Origin: an uncultured Bacteroidales bacterium
GTDB taxonomy: Bacteria; Bacteroidota; Bacteroidia; Bacteroidales; FEN-979
DNA: 47,261 bases
Direction: 5' to 3'
Assembly: GCA_903885595.1 (NCBI GenBank)
Contig: CAISJJ010000217.1
Span: 1 to 47,261 of the forward strand
Shown here: piece by piece, positions 27,681 through 35,663 of the stretch
Position numbering within the stretch: the first letter of the stretch is position 1
Layout of the letters: the number at the start of each line of letters is the position of its first letter
Program-made: the position numbers and the translations under genes
Notes under the pieces: generated by a model
What the model saw: the letters and a program-made list of their open reading frames with translations, nothing else
Told to the model about the DNA's origin: nothing
The model's database searches: none

Positions 27681-28619
27681 TTAGAATTTTACAGCGAAGG
27701 CAACAAATGGGATACCGGTAAACAGAATTTCAAATATCTCTTTATTGTTGATAAATGCCAGATCGACACTCAATGTTTCACCGAAGAAGCGAAGGCCATA
27801 TGAAAAGACAGGAGTATACTTCTGCCCTGAATTGGTCGTATAGGGGATGATCCAGTTTTCGGTTACAAATGCAATTTTCCGGCCTAACCTTGCTGTACCG
27901 CAAAGGGTTATCATTGGATTCTTCTGAAATACAGCATCGGCTTCCTTTGATTTCGAGTAACCCCATCCCAATCCGCCAGTCAGATTATAATCAGGATTGC
28001 CATAGGTAATCACACCGTACATAGTGCCTATCTGGAGATTATTTCCGGCAATCATTGCATAGATAAATCCTCCACCTATTCTAAAATTATTTGCCACTTT
28101 AAAACCGATTTTGGGCGTTAAAAAAAAGCTGGGCAGAAACTCCCCCGCGGTGATTGAACCAATCGTTGATATGAGTTCAATTCCTCCTCCTATTGAAAAC
28201 CAGTTTGTTACCCCTACATTAAAGGAATTCAACACGAGTAAGGTATTCTGGTAATATCCTTCGCCCGTTTTCAGAGTGAAAGCAGATGGTGCAAAAAAAT
28301 ACCTCCCGGGCAATGGTGTCGGGAACCAGTATTTTCCTTTTTTCACTACAATGTAATCAACTTTTTCAACTTTCTTTATTTTACTGTAGGGAATCCTGAC
28401 GGGGCCCAGGTCTTCCGTAATCAATGTGAGCGTGTCATTCCTGTTTTCCTTAAGTTTCCCAAAATAGGTTGACCCCTCCCTGAACTTGACAACAATAAAA
28501 GAAGATGTATCATTTAAAGCCGATGGTGAATCTATTTTCTCCTGTGCTTTTGATTTCACTGAAATTGTCAGGAACAGGACAAACATCATGATTTTCAATA
28601 TTTTTAAAACCGTTTTCAT
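27681..28619 (-). CDS. hypothetical beta-barrel protein with small N-terminal beta domain
   Basis: 312 residues. A signal peptide (MKTVLKILKIMMFVLFLTIS, ending about KAQ) is followed by a compact beta domain near residues 40-88 with an Sm-like rhythm (FIVVKFREGSTYFGKL, DTLTLIT, VRIPYSKIKKVE). The rest is glycine-rich alternating strands, such as FSIGGGIELIS, FRIGGGFIYAMIAG and LTGGLGWGYS, ending in the aromatic FAVKF, the usual last strand of an outer-membrane barrel. Proteins with this plan are common in Bacteroidota but uncharacterised. The FolD-like gene lies 39 bp upstream on the same strand. Confidence 0.65.
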   Translation of the reverse strand: MKTVLKILKIMMFVLFLTISVKSKAQEKIDSPSALNDTSSFIVVKFREGSTYFGKLKENRNDTLTLITEDLGPVRIPYSKIKKVEKVDYIVVKKGKYWFPTPLPGRYFFAPSAFTLKTGEGYYQNTLLVLNSFNVGVTNWFSIGGGIELISTIGSITAGEFLPSFFLTPKIGFKVANNFRIGGGFIYAMIAGNNLQIGTMYGVITYGNPDYNLTGGLGWGYSKSKEADAVFQKNPMITLCGTARLGRKIAFVTENWIIPYTTNSGQKYTPVFSYGLRFFGETLSVDLAFINNKEIFEILFTGIPFVAFAVKF

Positions 28620-28658
28620 ATTCTGGGATTAATTATTTGCCGTGCACTTTAAACAGGA

Positions 28659-29588
28659 TCAAAAACCTGCAATGGTGTTTTTATAAGCAATGACGGTGTT
28701 TCTGAAAAGGATAGCCATCACAACTGTCATGAGACCCCCGGGAATTGGGAGAATGGCACTGGCGATATTGTTGACAGAGGCTACATTAACTCCACCCCTG
28801 ATGACCGGGACCATTTTGGCCGGATCGGTTTTTGACGGGACCTCTTTTACCAGGTTCGAATAAATGTCGATAATACAAACACCGGGCTTCAACCATTCTG
28901 GTTGAATATATTCAGGAAACTTGGTCACCACCACCAAAATATCGGCTTGCCTGCAATGCTCCACCAGGTTTTTCGTATCCTTGTTCACAAAGGTTACAGC
29001 ACAATCATTGGGTACAACCCTGGATGCGGCTGCCCGAACGATCATCTTTGTAAGCGTATTTGATAGAAATTCATCATCAAGCAAGAAAACCCACTCCTGA
29101 TCTTTATGTAGTATTACCTCCTCTTCTTTGAACATTTCGAACAGGGCCGTTGGCAAACACATAGGATACCTGCTTGTTTGAATATCAGGAACCATCGTGC
29201 CCATCACATTAACCGGGTGAAAACCTTCAACCTCTTTAGCAGGACTGATTCTGTTGACAATCCTTACAGGATTCAGGTGCTGGGGCAACGGCTGTAGAAG
29301 CACAACGGCATGAATTTCATCATTCGCGTTCAGTCTGTCAATGACCATAAATATATCCTCCTCTTTGGATTCATTAGCCAGGATCTCGGTGAAAACCCTG
29401 AATCCCATTGTCTGGGCCAGGTGTATATGCATCGGAATATTATATTTTGCGAGCGGAACACACATGAATCCCAGAAAAGCAATTCCCGGTGTTTCATGAT
29501 ACTTTTCCTGAAGTCTTTCAACCTCAGATTTAACCTCCGTAAAGATTTTATCCTTGACAAAATCACCCTTGATTATTTTTGTTTCCAT
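28659..29588 (-). CDS. FolD-like protein with degenerate active site
   Basis: 309 residues from ATG 29588, chosen because METKIIKGD matches the FolD start and the promoter leaves a 14-nt leader. It aligns end to end with methylenetetrahydrofolate dehydrogenase/cyclohydrolase: PGIAFLGF, IDRLNAND, KEVEGFHPVNV, TKNLVEHCRQADILVVVTKFPEYI, KPGVCIIDIY, ILPIPGG. The key residues are changed. In a gapless alignment with E. coli FolD from memory, catalytic Lys54 becomes His, Tyr50 becomes Asn (Tyr is one position earlier), Gln98 becomes Leu with Gln moved by one (LLQPLP), and Asp121 becomes Glu. The NADP-binding segment G.SxxVGxP is replaced by DDEFLSNTL, and TPVPGGVGPMT by LPIPGGLMT. The reading frame is intact, so this looks like a pseudoenzyme or a repurposed FolD. 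Confidence 0.8.
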   Translation of the reverse strand: METKIIKGDFVKDKIFTEVKSEVERLQEKYHETPGIAFLGFMCVPLAKYNIPMHIHLAQTMGFRVFTEILANESKEEDIFMVIDRLNANDEIHAVVLLQPLPQHLNPVRIVNRISPAKEVEGFHPVNVMGTMVPDIQTSRYPMCLPTALFEMFKEEEVILHKDQEWVFLLDDEFLSNTLTKMIVRAAASRVVPNDCAVTFVNKDTKNLVEHCRQADILVVVTKFPEYIQPEWLKPGVCIIDIYSNLVKEVPSKTDPAKMVPVIRGGVNVASVNNIASAILPIPGGLMTVVMAILFRNTVIAYKNTIAGF

Positions 29589-29608
29589 GGCATCTGATTT
29601 TTTCAAAA

Positions 29609-29639
29609 CAAAATTACCCAGGGGATTATGGGTATCAAA
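29609..29639 (-). promoter_or_regulatory. -33/-7 promoter of the FolD-like gene
   Basis: Read on the minus strand, TTTG (29636-29639), a 19-bp spacer and TAATTTTG (29609-29616) match the Bacteroidota promoter TTTG-N19-TAnnTTTG exactly. Transcription should start near 29602, 14 nt before the ATG at 29588, which also argues against a longer N-terminus from 29651. Confidence 0.75.
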
Positions 29640-29651
29640 ATTGATAAGCAC

Positions 29652-29837
29652 GATCCTAAAACCATATTCTGGTTAAAAATCCAATTCATATCAGAAATGG
29701 GCAATAAAATTAGTATAAATTGCAAATTCAGGGTTGCACGTTGGCCATAATTGCATGAAATCAAATTTTTATGGTCCTCAATTGATAATAATAATAAATC
29801 CATAATATTGACTATCTTTATCACATACATCAGCTCC
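29652..29837. other. intergenic space, nothing further recognised
   Basis: AT-rich sequence between the FolD-like gene promoter and the heptamer array upstream of aspS. I see no open reading frame with coding character, no RNA gene and no long inverted repeat here. Confidence 0.5.
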
Positions 29838-29879
29838 GCAAATCCAAAATCGTACTTCGTAAATCGTACTTCGTACTTT
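29838..29879. repeat. degenerate heptamer array upstream of aspS
   Basis: Six consecutive 7-bp units: GCAAATC, CAAAATC, GTACTTC, GTAAATC, GTACTTC, GTACTTT. The array ends 5 bp before the aspS -7 element and covers the place where a -33 element would be expected. Confidence 0.75.
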
Positions 29880-29884
29880 CTTCC

Positions 29885-29892
29885 TACCTTTG
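29885..29892 (+). promoter_or_regulatory. -7 element for aspS
   Basis: TACCTTTG matches TAnnTTTG exactly, 21 bp before the aspS ATG. No TTG is present at the -33 distance; that position lies within the heptamer array. Confidence 0.65.
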
Positions 29893-29913
29893 CAACCCGA
29901 TAAACCAAAAAAT

Positions 29914-31659
29914 ATGCTCCGAACTCATACCTGCGGTGAACTGAACATGGCTCATGTGGGCCGTGAAGTAACTTTATCCGGCTGGCTCCAGCGCTCACGC
30001 GATATGGGCGGCCTTACTTTCATCGACCTGCGCGATCGTTATGGTGTTACCCAACTTGTCTTTAACCTTGAAGCTAACCGTGCATTGTGCATGGAAGCCC
30101 GCAAACTGGGACGTGAGTTTGTGATTTCAGCCAAAGGAACAGTAGCCGAAAGAAGCAACAAGAACCCCAAAATGGCTACCGGTGATGTGGAGATCATTGT
30201 CAATAGCTTTATTGTGCTGAATGTATCTAAAACTCCACCCTTTACCATTGAGGATAACACCGATGGCGGCGAAGAGTTGCGCATGAAATACCGTTACCTG
30301 GATTTACGACGTAATGTAAACCGGAAAAACCTGGAATTACGTCATAAGATGGGTATCGAAACCAGGAACTACCTTAATAACAAGCATTTTCTGGAAATAG
30401 AAACACCATACCTGATTAAGTCGACACCCGAAGGAGCACGAGACTTTGTGGTTCCTTCCAGGATGAATACCGGGCAATTTTACGCCCTGCCGCAATCACC
30501 ACAAACTTTCAAGCAACTCCTGATGGTTGCCGGGTATGACCGCTATTTCCAGATTGTGCGGTGTTTCCGCGACGAAGATCTCCGTGCCGACCGCCAGCCT
30601 GAATTCACCCAGATTGACTGCGAAATGGCTTTTGTCACCCAGGAGGATATCCTTAATACATTTGAAGGATTGGCAAAACACCTTTTCAAATCTGTCCTGA
30701 ATATAGAGATGGGTGATTTTCCAAGAATATCTTACGATCAGGCCATGAAACTGTATGGTTCCGATAAGCCGGATATCCGTTTTGGGATGACCTTTACAGA
30801 ATTGAATGAATTAGTGAAAGGAAAGAATTTCAAGGTGTTCGACGATGCCGAACTGGTTGTCGCGATCAATGCGGCAGGATGCAGTGAATATTCACGCAGG
30901 CAGCTTGATGAACTCACCGATTTCGTCAAGCGACCCCAGGTAGACGCATCCGGGCTCGTTTACATTAAATATGGCCTCGATGGTGTCGCAAAATCATCTG
31001 TGGATAAATTTTACACTCCGGAAAACCTGGCAGCGATCATTGCAAAATGTAACGCAAAACCCGGCGACCTGATCCTGATCCTGGCCGGGAAAGAGGAAAA
31101 AACCCGCACCGCCCTGGGAACACTGCGCCTTGAGATTGGCAAACGAATGGAACTTATTCAGCCGGGCGAATTCAAACCATTGTGGGTAATTGATTTCCCC
31201 CTGCTTGAGTGGGATGAAGAAACACGCCGTTTCTACGCAAAACATCATCCTTTCACTTCGCCAAAGCCGGAAGATATTACCTTGCTTGATACTGATGCAG
31301 GCGCCGTACGAGCCAATGCCTACGACCTGGTCATCAATGGCACAGAAATCGGCGGGGGTTCAATCCGTATCCATAACAAAGATTTACAAAAGAAAATGTT
31401 TTCCGTATTAGGATTTACTGACGAGGAGGCGGTGGACCAGTTTGGATTTTTAATGAATGCCTTCGAATACGGAGCACCGCCTCATGGAGGCATTGCATTC
31501 GGGTTTGACCGCTGGACAACAATTTTTGGCGGAGGTGATTCGATCCGCGATTATATTGCATTTCCTAAGAATAATTCAGGTCGGGATGTGATGATCGATT
31601 CTCCGTCTGCCATTAAGGAGGAGCAACTGAAAGAACTGCAAATAAAGCTTGTGAAATAG
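29914..31659 (+). CDS. aspS: aspartyl-tRNA synthetase
   Basis: 581 residues from ATG 29914, where [11 protein letters not shown] matches the family start; the in-frame TTG at 29890 falls inside the -7 element and is rejected. The protein has an N-terminal OB-fold anticodon-binding domain ([20 protein letters not shown]), class II motif 2 ([18 protein letters not shown]), a bacterial insertion (GAD) domain (about residues 270-410) and motif 3 (GIAFGFDRW). It charges tRNA-Asp; the bacterial-type insertion indicates the AspRS form typical of bacteria. Convergent with the small lipoprotein gene, with only 3 bp between stops. Confidence 0.97.
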   Translation: MLRTHTCGELNMAHVGREVTLSGWLQRSRDMGGLTFIDLRDRYGVTQLVFNLEANRALCMEARKLGREFVISAKGTVAERSNKNPKMATGDVEIIVNSFIVLNVSKTPPFTIEDNTDGGEELRMKYRYLDLRRNVNRKNLELRHKMGIETRNYLNNKHFLEIETPYLIKSTPEGARDFVVPSRMNTGQFYALPQSPQTFKQLLMVAGYDRYFQIVRCFRDEDLRADRQPEFTQIDCEMAFVTQEDILNTFEGLAKHLFKSVLNIEMGDFPRISYDQAMKLYGSDKPDIRFGMTFTELNELVKGKNFKVFDDAELVVAINAAGCSEYSRRQLDELTDFVKRPQVDASGLVYIKYGLDGVAKSSVDKFYTPENLAAIIAKCNAKPGDLILILAGKEEKTRTALGTLRLEIGKRMELIQPGEFKPLWVIDFPLLEWDEETRRFYAKHHPFTSPKPEDITLLDTDAGAVRANAYDLVINGTEIGGGSIRIHNKDLQKKMFSVLGFTDEEAVDQFGFLMNAFEYGAPPHGGIAFGFDRWTTIFGGGDSIRDYIAFPKNNSGRDVMIDSPSAIKEEQLKELQIKLVK

Positions 31660-31662
31660 GTA

Positions 31663-32040
31663 TTATTTCATTCCCTTTTCAAAGGCCTCCCGGTCCTCTT
31701 TTGATAGGCTCTTACAATCCAGCATTGCTTCATTAAGATATTTACGAAATTGTCCGGCAAATTCCTTGGAGGTTGTCTTTTCACCGTATTTTGTCCTGAA
31801 ATCCTGGTATAGCGCTGTCATATCTGATTCAATAAGTTGGTATTCCTCCTGAAGCTTATATACCAGAGCCGAGTCGGCAGGGTCGGCTGAGCGAAGGTTT
31901 TTCATGGCTTCCATGCTTTTGCACATGACATTGGCAATCTCTCGTGCATCCTTCTTCAGTTCTTTGTCTTCTCTGCTGCAACCGGTAACTCCAATGACAC
32001 CGGCAATCAGGAACAGGGATACAATATGGCGGATTTTCAT
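31663..32040 (-). CDS. small hypothetical lipoprotein
   Basis: 125 residues from ATG 32040. A signal peptide (MKIRHIVSLFLIAGVIG) ends in the lipobox VTGC, followed by a short helical, highly charged domain (about 100 residues) with one other Cys pair (NVMCKSME and MLDCKSL). An upstream in-frame ATG at 32058 would lie before the predicted transcription start, so the shorter form is preferred. No known family was recognised. It stands on its own promoter downstream of the pabC-like gene. Confidence 0.72.
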   Translation of the reverse strand: MKIRHIVSLFLIAGVIGVTGCSREDKELKKDAREIANVMCKSMEAMKNLRSADPADSALVYKLQEEYQLIESDMTALYQDFRTKYGEKTTSKEFAGQFRKYLNEAMLDCKSLSKEDREAFEKGMK

Positions 32041-32055
32041 AGGTGTGGTTTTTGA

Positions 32056-32063
32056 CAAAATTA
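32056..32063 (-). promoter_or_regulatory. -7 element for the small lipoprotein gene
   Basis: TAATTTTG on the minus strand (TAnnTTTG), 15 bp before ATG 32040. It supports 32040 rather than 32058 as the start of translation. Confidence 0.55.
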
Positions 32064-32070
32064 GCAGTTT

Positions 32071-32667
32071 CTAAAATATTTCCGATGATGGTATTAAAAT
32101 CTCTTCGTCCGGATCTCTCATAGCATTGATGAGTTTGCAGCCGGCATACCGGTAAAGGTCAGCAACGGGAATCTCTTTTTCGATAATACCTCCTCCGGCC
32201 ACCATCCTGCTCCTGCGGGTACCCTTCAACAGCGGGTTTGCGGGAGTAAACCAATGTAATCCATCTGAAAAAATCAGGTTCGACATGGAGCTGTCCGTGA
32301 GAAATCCGTTGATCACAATGATGATGTCATCACAATTTTCGCGAAGTCCATACAATGAATCAAGCGCGGAACGGTCCGAATATTTCAGGTGATAATCAAT
32401 ACCGGAGCCTTCGACCAGTTTCAGCGACCGTATGATCCGTTTATCATATTTTGCAAACCTGACCTCCATAATCTCGGGACCATATTGAATGTTGCATTTT
32501 ACGAAACCAATGGAAAACGCCTGAGGTACGACAAGAAACTCCCCAAGCCCAACTGGTGTTTGCTTATTCCAGAGCTCCTTCCGGGCTATTGTCATACGTT
32601 GTTCATGCCAGGCGAGATGCTGCGGAACCCCATGTTGAACACAGATTGTTTCAAACAACAGGGACAT
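32071..32667 (-). CDS. pabC: class IV aminotransferase, aminodeoxychorismate lyase-like
   Basis: A 198-residue PLP enzyme of fold type IV. Features include the start MSLLFETICVQHG.P, the HEQRM segment, a candidate PLP Lys in HLKYSDRSAL, and LTDSSMSNLIF followed by TPANPLLKGTRR, typical of the D-amino-acid/branched-chain aminotransferase family. Next to pabB and opposite pabA the most likely reaction is conversion of 4-amino-4-deoxychorismate to para-aminobenzoate plus pyruvate. It is short for the family (about 270 residues in E. coli) but such compact versions are frequent partners of pabB in Bacteroidota. It overlaps pabB by 17 bp. Confidence 0.82.
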   Translation of the reverse strand: MSLLFETICVQHGVPQHLAWHEQRMTIARKELWNKQTPVGLGEFLVVPQAFSIGFVKCNIQYGPEIMEVRFAKYDKRIIRSLKLVEGSGIDYHLKYSDRSALDSLYGLRENCDDIIIVINGFLTDSSMSNLIFSDGLHWFTPANPLLKGTRRSRMVAGGGIIEKEIPVADLYRYAGCKLINAMRDPDEEILIPSSEIF

Positions 32668-33640
32668 AGACTTTACTTATCATTTCATTGTATTCGCTTT
32701 CTAAATCACTCAATGAGGTGATTCCACCCCCACTCTTAAAAACAAGCCCGGAATCCGTTTGCTCAATAAACCTGATCGATACAGCGGCTTTCAGGTTGAA
32801 TCCGTTATAAAAACCGAAAATCCCGGTGTAAAAGCCGCGATCGTAGGATTCTGTCTCACGGATAATATCAACGGTTTTTTCTTTCGGGGCGCCGGTGACC
32901 GAACCCGCTGGTAAAAGGGCAAACAAGATCTCACCCAGTCTTTGCCTGAAATCAGGAGGTAATTCACCACATATTTCAGAACTCATCTGAAGCAGGTCAC
33001 CACGGTTGGTATGTATGCGGTCGATGTACCGGAACCTGGAAACATGCACCCCAGTTGATACCATCGATAAATCGTTGCGTATGAGATCGACTATGGTATT
33101 ATGTTCGAAGAACTCCTTCTCATCAGCCAGCAAATGCTGTTCGGCATCAGGAATAGCTGCATCAATGGTGCCTTTCATAGGACATGAATATATTCTTGAA
33201 TCCGCGATCCTGATAAATAGCTCCGGTGAAAATATGGCAAAATGGCCGGGAACAAAAAGTTTATAGGGGGCACGACTTATATTGTATAATTCAGACAGCG
33301 ATAGGTTGGTTTCAACGGATGAAGGAAAAGTAAGGTTCAGCAGGTAGGTATCGCCTCTTTTCAGATGAGATGATACCTGATCAAAGGCAATTTGATACTT
33401 TTCAAAACCGACAGGATGAATGTCGAACTTTAACGCAGTTTTCTTATCAGTTCCAATCGGGTTTTCAGGTCCGCCAAAATAATATTGAATCCCTTTAGAA
33501 TTTGCCTCTCCCGATGATAATACAAACCCTTTTTCACCGTTGAAATCAATTGCAAATAAAAAAGATTCATTTCGCCTGAAAAAATGATTAATTTTATCGA
33601 TGATTTCGGGGCGGGTTGTATTAAAAGAGTGGTTGTGCAT
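32651..33640 (-). CDS. pabB: aminodeoxychorismate synthase component I
   Basis: A 329-residue chorismate-binding enzyme. The C-terminal catalytic signatures are present: SCPMKGTIDA, DLIRNDLS, the GSVTGAPK motif with FGF.N, and the final ESEYNEMISK. It lacks the N-terminal half of E. coli PabB (about 450 residues), a compact form usual in this phylum. With the amidotransferase subunit it makes 4-amino-4-deoxychorismate for folate. An anthranilate synthase role is less likely given the adjoining pabC-like gene. It is divergent from pabA, with only 39 bp between start codons. Confidence 0.88.
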   Translation of the reverse strand: MHNHSFNTTRPEIIDKINHFFRRNESFLFAIDFNGEKGFVLSSGEANSKGIQYYFGGPENPIGTDKKTALKFDIHPVGFEKYQIAFDQVSSHLKRGDTYLLNLTFPSSVETNLSLSELYNISRAPYKLFVPGHFAIFSPELFIRIADSRIYSCPMKGTIDAAIPDAEQHLLADEKEFFEHNTIVDLIRNDLSMVSTGVHVSRFRYIDRIHTNRGDLLQMSSEICGELPPDFRQRLGEILFALLPAGSVTGAPKEKTVDIIRETESYDRGFYTGIFGFYNGFNLKAAVSIRFIEQTDSGLVFKSGGGITSLSDLESEYNEMISKVYVPVV

Positions 33641-33642
33641 TT

Positions 33643-33675
33643 AAATCAAAAATCGTAAATCGTAAATCGTAAATT
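33643..33675. repeat. heptamer array filling the pabB/pabA divergent gap
   Basis: Units with the core AAATC start every 7 bp at 33643, 33650, 33657, 33664 and 33671 (AAATCAA, AAATCGT three times, then AAATTAT). The array takes up most of the 39 bp between the two start codons, leaving almost no room for ordinary promoters of either gene. Confidence 0.85.
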
Positions 33676-33679
33676 ATTT

Positions 33680-34273
33680 ATGTCCCTTCTCCTGCTCGAC
33701 AACCACGACTCCTTCACCTGGAACCTTGTTGAGTTATTACGAAGAACCTGCAAAGTTAAGGTTAATATCCTAACGCCGGAACAACTTAAAATCAATGAGC
33801 TGGAGCGATATGAACGGATCATGTTTTCGCCAGGACCCGGTTTGCCCCATGAGCAACCCGCCATGTATGAAATTTTGAACCGCGTTGGACGGTTGCATCG
33901 TGAAGCCCGGAAATCAATTCCGGTATTTGGCGTGTGCCTTGGCATGCAGGCAATGGTGGTCTTTTATGGCGGCTCATTGTATAATCTCGCTCATGTCATT
34001 CATGGCCAGCCGCGAAAATTGAAAATCATTCAGCCGGATCATCCATTATTCAGGGGAATCGGTGATGAATGCGAAGTCGGACTGTATCATTCCTGGGCAG
34101 TCGACCCGGCTACCCTGCCAGGTTGCCTTGAAACACTTGCAGTAACTCTTCATGGCACCATCATGGCCGTGGCTCACAAAATTCTTCCGGTTTGGGGAGT
34201 ACAGTTCCATCCCGAGTCGATCATGACCTCTGAAGGGCAGCAAATGATTGAAAACTGGCTGGATGAATCTTGA
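33680..34273 (+). CDS. pabA: aminodeoxychorismate synthase glutamine amidotransferase component
   Basis: A 197-residue class I glutamine amidotransferase. It opens with LLLLDNHDSFTWNLVELL, has the nucleophile in GVCLGMQA, and the His-Glu pair in QFHPES near the C-terminus. It supplies ammonia from glutamine to PabB; it could also serve an anthranilate synthase, but the neighbours argue for the folate role. Its stop lies 26 bp inside the annotated start of the U32 gene, so the two are probably co-translated. Confidence 0.9.
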   Translation: MSLLLLDNHDSFTWNLVELLRRTCKVKVNILTPEQLKINELERYERIMFSPGPGLPHEQPAMYEILNRVGRLHREARKSIPVFGVCLGMQAMVVFYGGSLYNLAHVIHGQPRKLKIIQPDHPLFRGIGDECEVGLYHSWAVDPATLPGCLETLAVTLHGTIMAVAHKILPVWGVQFHPESIMTSEGQQMIENWLDES

Positions 34274-35570
34274 TTCGGTGATCCCACAACCGATCGGTGT
34301 AAAACCTGTATCTTTGCAAAAACTATTCAATTTGCAAAAAATTGAGATTACAGCACCCGTAGGGTCGTGGGAATCGCTGATGGCCGCAATCCAGGCCGGT
34401 GCGAACTCCATATATTTCGGGGTGGGCTTGCTTAATATGCGGGCCCGGTCTTCCATCAATTTTACCCTGCGCGATCTCGTAAGGATCACCCGGATCTGCC
34501 GTAAGCATAATATGAACACCTGCCTCACAATAAATACGGTCATTTTTGACCAGGAGGTGAAGGAAATGAAGCGCACGGTCGATTCAGCCAAAAAGAATGG
34601 AGTAACATCCATCATCGCATCTGATCATGCCGTGATACAATATGCAAGGTCCGTTGGTATGCCGGTACATATGTCAACCCAGACCAACATCACCAACCTT
34701 GAGGCAGTGAAATACTGGTCGCAGGTTGCCGATGTAATGGTCATGGCCAGGGAATTGAACCTTGATCAGGTTGCTGCAATTGCCCGGGCTATAAAACGTC
34801 AGAAAATAACCGGACCATCGGGAAACCTGGTTGAAATTGAAGTGTTTGCCCATGGCGCGCTGTGTATGGCGGTTTCAGGCAAATGCTACCTGAGCCTCGA
34901 TCACTACAATACATCGGCAAACCGGGGCGCCTGTTATCAGCTCTGCAGGCGGCCTTACCTTGTAACCGACCAGGATACCGGCATTGAACTTGAAGTTGAC
35001 AACGACTATATCATGTCGCCCAAAGATCTATGCACCATCGGGTTTCTTGATAAAATGGTCAAAGCTGGCGTCTCTGTGCTGAAGATAGAAGGCCGTGGCC
35101 GCAGCCCCGAATATGTAAAAACAGTTGTTTCCTGCTACCGGGAAGCAGTGGAGGCTATTTCGGACGGCACCTTCACACCAGAAAAAATCATTCAGTGGGT
35201 CGATCGGCTTAAGGCCGTTTATAATCGTGGTTTCTGGGATGGTTATTATCTTGGCCGCAAGATGGGTGAGTGGGCAGAGCAGCATGGTTCTGTGGCGACA
35301 GAACGCAAAGAATATGTTGGAAAGGTTACAAACTATTTTAAAAAACTTAAAGTTGTTGAAATCAAGATTGAATCTGGTCATCTCCGGTCCGGTGACAGAA
35401 TCTCAATACAGGGACCGACAACAGGTATAATTGATATAAATATTCCTGAAATCAGGGTCGATCTGAAACCGGTTGAAAAAGCCATAAAAGGAGAACGCTG
35501 CAGTATTTCCGTTGACTTTTTCCTTCGCAGGGCCGACAAGATTTATAAAATCATTTCCAATTCCTCCTGA
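34248..35570 (+). CDS. peptidase U32 family protein, TrhP/YegQ-like
   Basis: 440 residues from ATG 34248 (a second ATG at 34263 shortens it by 5). It has the U32 core: ITAPVGSWESLMAAIQAGANSIYFGV, VHMSTQTNITN, and a conserved four-Cys set (GALCMAVSGKCYLS, GACYQLCRR) followed by KDLC. The first four Cys bind an iron-sulphur cluster in UbiU/TrhP-type proteins. Despite the name, characterised members are tRNA or rRNA hydroxylases rather than proteases; TrhP hydroxylates uridine-34 of tRNA using prephenate. Which RNA this one modifies is inferred only from length. It overlaps pabA by 26 bp. Confidence 0.85.
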   Translation: MKTGWMNLDSVIPQPIGVKPVSLQKLFNLQKIEITAPVGSWESLMAAIQAGANSIYFGVGLLNMRARSSINFTLRDLVRITRICRKHNMNTCLTINTVIFDQEVKEMKRTVDSAKKNGVTSIIASDHAVIQYARSVGMPVHMSTQTNITNLEAVKYWSQVADVMVMARELNLDQVAAIARAIKRQKITGPSGNLVEIEVFAHGALCMAVSGKCYLSLDHYNTSANRGACYQLCRRPYLVTDQDTGIELEVDNDYIMSPKDLCTIGFLDKMVKAGVSVLKIEGRGRSPEYVKTVVSCYREAVEAISDGTFTPEKIIQWVDRLKAVYNRGFWDGYYLGRKMGEWAEQHGSVATERKEYVGKVTNYFKKLKVVEIKIESGHLRSGDRISIQGPTTGIIDINIPEIRVDLKPVEKAIKGERCSISVDFFLRRADKIYKIISNSS

Positions 35571-35577
35571 CAACAAA

Positions 35578-35585
35578 TATCTTTG
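35578..35585 (+). promoter_or_regulatory. -7 element for the PHP phosphatase gene
   Basis: TATCTTTG matches TAnnTTTG, 8 bp after the U32 stop. Transcription would start near 35592; the heptamer array then lies in the transcribed leader or in the beginning of the coding sequence. Confidence 0.5.
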
Positions 35586-35628
35586 CCAGGCATCGAATCT
35601 TGATTGGCAGGAGTCCGGTAATTAATTT

Positions 35629-35663
35629 ATTCAACATTCATTATTCAATACTCGAAATTCATT
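35629..35663. repeat. degenerate heptamer array at the PHP gene start
   Basis: Five consecutive 7-bp units: ATTCAAC, ATTCATT, ATTCAAT, ACTCGAA, ATTCATT. The array ends at the first base of the preferred TTG start codon of the PHP gene. Confidence 0.7.

Noticed and set aside
33643-33675. CRISPR-like short repeats between pabB and pabA
   Set aside because: Units are 7 bp with no spacers and no cas genes nearby; they are tandem repeats only.
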